Below, piece by piece: positions 13,860 to 14,753 of a stretch of DNA of 14,753 nt. The DNA lies in assembly GCA_003225595.1 (NCBI GenBank), contig QIAR01000095.1, positions 680 to 15,432 of the forward strand, given 5' to 3'. The number at the start of each line of letters is the position of its first letter. Within the stretch, counting starts at the first letter, position 1. The notes below the pieces were generated by a model. That model had not been told where the DNA came from. It made no database searches and saw nothing but the letters and a program-made list of their open reading frames with translations. Origin of the DNA: Acidobacteriota bacterium. Its GTDB lineage: Bacteria; Acidobacteriota; Terriglobia; Terriglobales; Acidobacteriaceae. Made by a program: the position numbers and the translations under genes.

Positions 13860-14753
13860 TTGTCCAGCCCGAAACCGATTTCTGCGACGAAAGACACCGT
13901 CACGGCGAGAATGGCGCGCTGGGCCGCTGCGCTTGATTATCGGCACCTGTCGCAGGATGCGGTCTTCCAGGCAAAACGCTTCCTGTTTGATTCCGTTGGA
14001 TGCGCGCTGGGCGGCTATCAGCAGCAGGATGTGAAAATCGCCCTCGATGTGCTGGAGGAGATTGCCGGGCGCGGGCGGTCAACCGTAATTGGCACAGGTC
14101 AAAAGATGGACGCGGTCTCGGCCTCGCTCGCCAACGCGCTGATGATCCGCTGCATGGACTATAACGACATTTACTGGAAGCAGGACCCGTCGCATCCGTC
14201 AGACATTTTCCCCGCCGCGCTGGCCTGCTGCGAGCGCGCGAAGAGTGACGGCAAAGAGTTGATCGTGGGACTCGTGTTGGGGCACGAATTCGAGATGCGC
14301 TTCTGCGAAGCAGCATTTCCTGGAATCCGCGAGCGGGGCTGGCATCACGCCACGTTGACGGCCTTCGTCTCGCCCATTGTTGCGGGTCGTGCACTGCACC
14401 TCGAATGGGAGCAGATCCAGCACGCGATCGGCATCTCGGCCAGTCGCCAGGCCACGTTTGGTGCTGTCACTGCGGGCAAGCTCACAATGATGAAGAACAC
14501 CGTGGACCCGATGGCGACGCAGAGCGGTGTTCTGGCAGCACTGCTCGCCGAGAAGGGCTACACCGGTCCTGAACATGTGGTGGATGGAAAAGAAGGACTG
14601 ACGCACTGCTTTGGCCCAGAGTGGAGATTGAACCTTCTCACGGATGGACTCGGCGAATCTTGGCGCGTCACGCAGTGCGGCATGAAGGCCTTCCCGACCG
14701 AAGGACTGACGCATACGCCGATCTCCGCCGTGCTCGATTTGGTGAAAGAGAAC
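13860..14753 (+). CDS. MmgE/PrpD-family protein, N-terminal 298 residues, partial
   Basis: Member of the MmgE/PrpD family, which includes 2-methylcitrate dehydratase and cis-aconitate decarboxylase; the substrate here cannot be told. Typical elements are the N-terminal helical KRFLFDSVGCALGG (39-52), ANALMIRCMDYNDIYW, HPSDIFPAALACCE, the GHEFEMRFC helix, RGWHHATLTAFVSP, and the KAFPTEGLTHTPI region near the right edge, corresponding to the conserved K..P segment. The frame is open to the window end. The start is taken as TTG at 13860 because GAGGAG sits about five bases upstream; an ATG at 13911 is possible but would cut the first helix. It lies 19 bp after the HD-domain gene and is likely co-translated with it. 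Confidence 0.9.
   Translation, partial: MSSPKPISATKDTVTARMARWAAALDYRHLSQDAVFQAKRFLFDSVGCALGGYQQQDVKIALDVLEEIAGRGRSTVIGTGQKMDAVSASLANALMIRCMDYNDIYWKQDPSHPSDIFPAALACCERAKSDGKELIVGLVLGHEFEMRFCEAAFPGIRERGWHHATLTAFVSPIVAGRALHLEWEQIQHAIGISASRQATFGAVTAGKLTMMKNTVDPMATQSGVLAALLAEKGYTGPEHVVDGKEGLTHCFGPEWRLNLLTDGLGESWRVTQCGMKAFPTEGLTHTPISAVLDLVKEN

Noticed and set aside
1..14753. CRISPR arrays, tRNA or rRNA genes, insertion sequences
   Set aside because: No regularly spaced direct repeats with unique spacers, no tRNA cloverleaf or rRNA core sequences, and no transposase or integrase motifs were seen on either strand.

Overview
The window looks like chromosomal DNA from a moderately GC-rich soil-type bacterium, most likely an Acidobacteriota (Terriglobia/Koribacter-like). 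The basis is the short-N-terminus 2-oxoglutarate dehydrogenase E1, the Crp-type regulator ending in an ECY motif, an exported Ig-like repeat protein, and many small intergenic palindromes. This placement is by recognition only and no marker gene proves it.

Layout. 1-1854 (-): N-terminal two thirds of SucA, running off the left edge. 2049-3192 (+): DUF202 membrane protein and ribose-5-phosphate isomerase A. 3352-5132 (-): a PPOX-type flavin/F420 protein followed by a class V aminotransferase of the cysteine-desulfurase-like (VC1184) subfamily. 5351-6283 (+): a SAM hydrolase (DUF62) that appears to carry a signal peptide. 6422-10294 (-): exported adenosine deaminase, a possible 49-codon ORF, a CNT-family nucleoside transporter and a trimeric-type purine nucleoside phosphorylase. 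10295-11225: a 931-bp stretch without a convincing gene, holding a pair of homologous structured RNAs on the + strand. 11226-12011 (-): Crp/Fnr-family regulator. 12353-13057 (-): exported Ig-like (He_PIG) protein. 13283-14753 (+): a divergent HD-domain protein and the start of an MmgE/PrpD-family gene, which runs off the right edge.

How the genes fit together. The 5351-10294 block reads as a purine nucleoside salvage route that begins outside the cytoplasm. The exported DUF62 enzyme would release adenosine from SAM, the exported deaminase would convert adenosine to inosine, the CNT transporter would import it, and the phosphorylase would split it to hypoxanthine and ribose-1-phosphate. Ribose-5-phosphate isomerase lies nearby but is not linked as an operon.

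The strongest unexplained signal is at about 10595-10970. A sigma70-like promoter with a palindrome in its spacer precedes two diverged tandem copies of one RNA fold of about 150 nt. The copies share sequence blocks. Both have a GCAA-capped hairpin whose stem sequence differs completely, and both have a CCGG hairpin with a compensatory base-pair change. The second copy is closed by a perfect 12-bp helix followed by a T-tract. I could not match it to a known RNA class from memory. A second curiosity is an array of five heptanucleotide repeats lying directly against the phosphorylase start codon, with inverted copies nearby.
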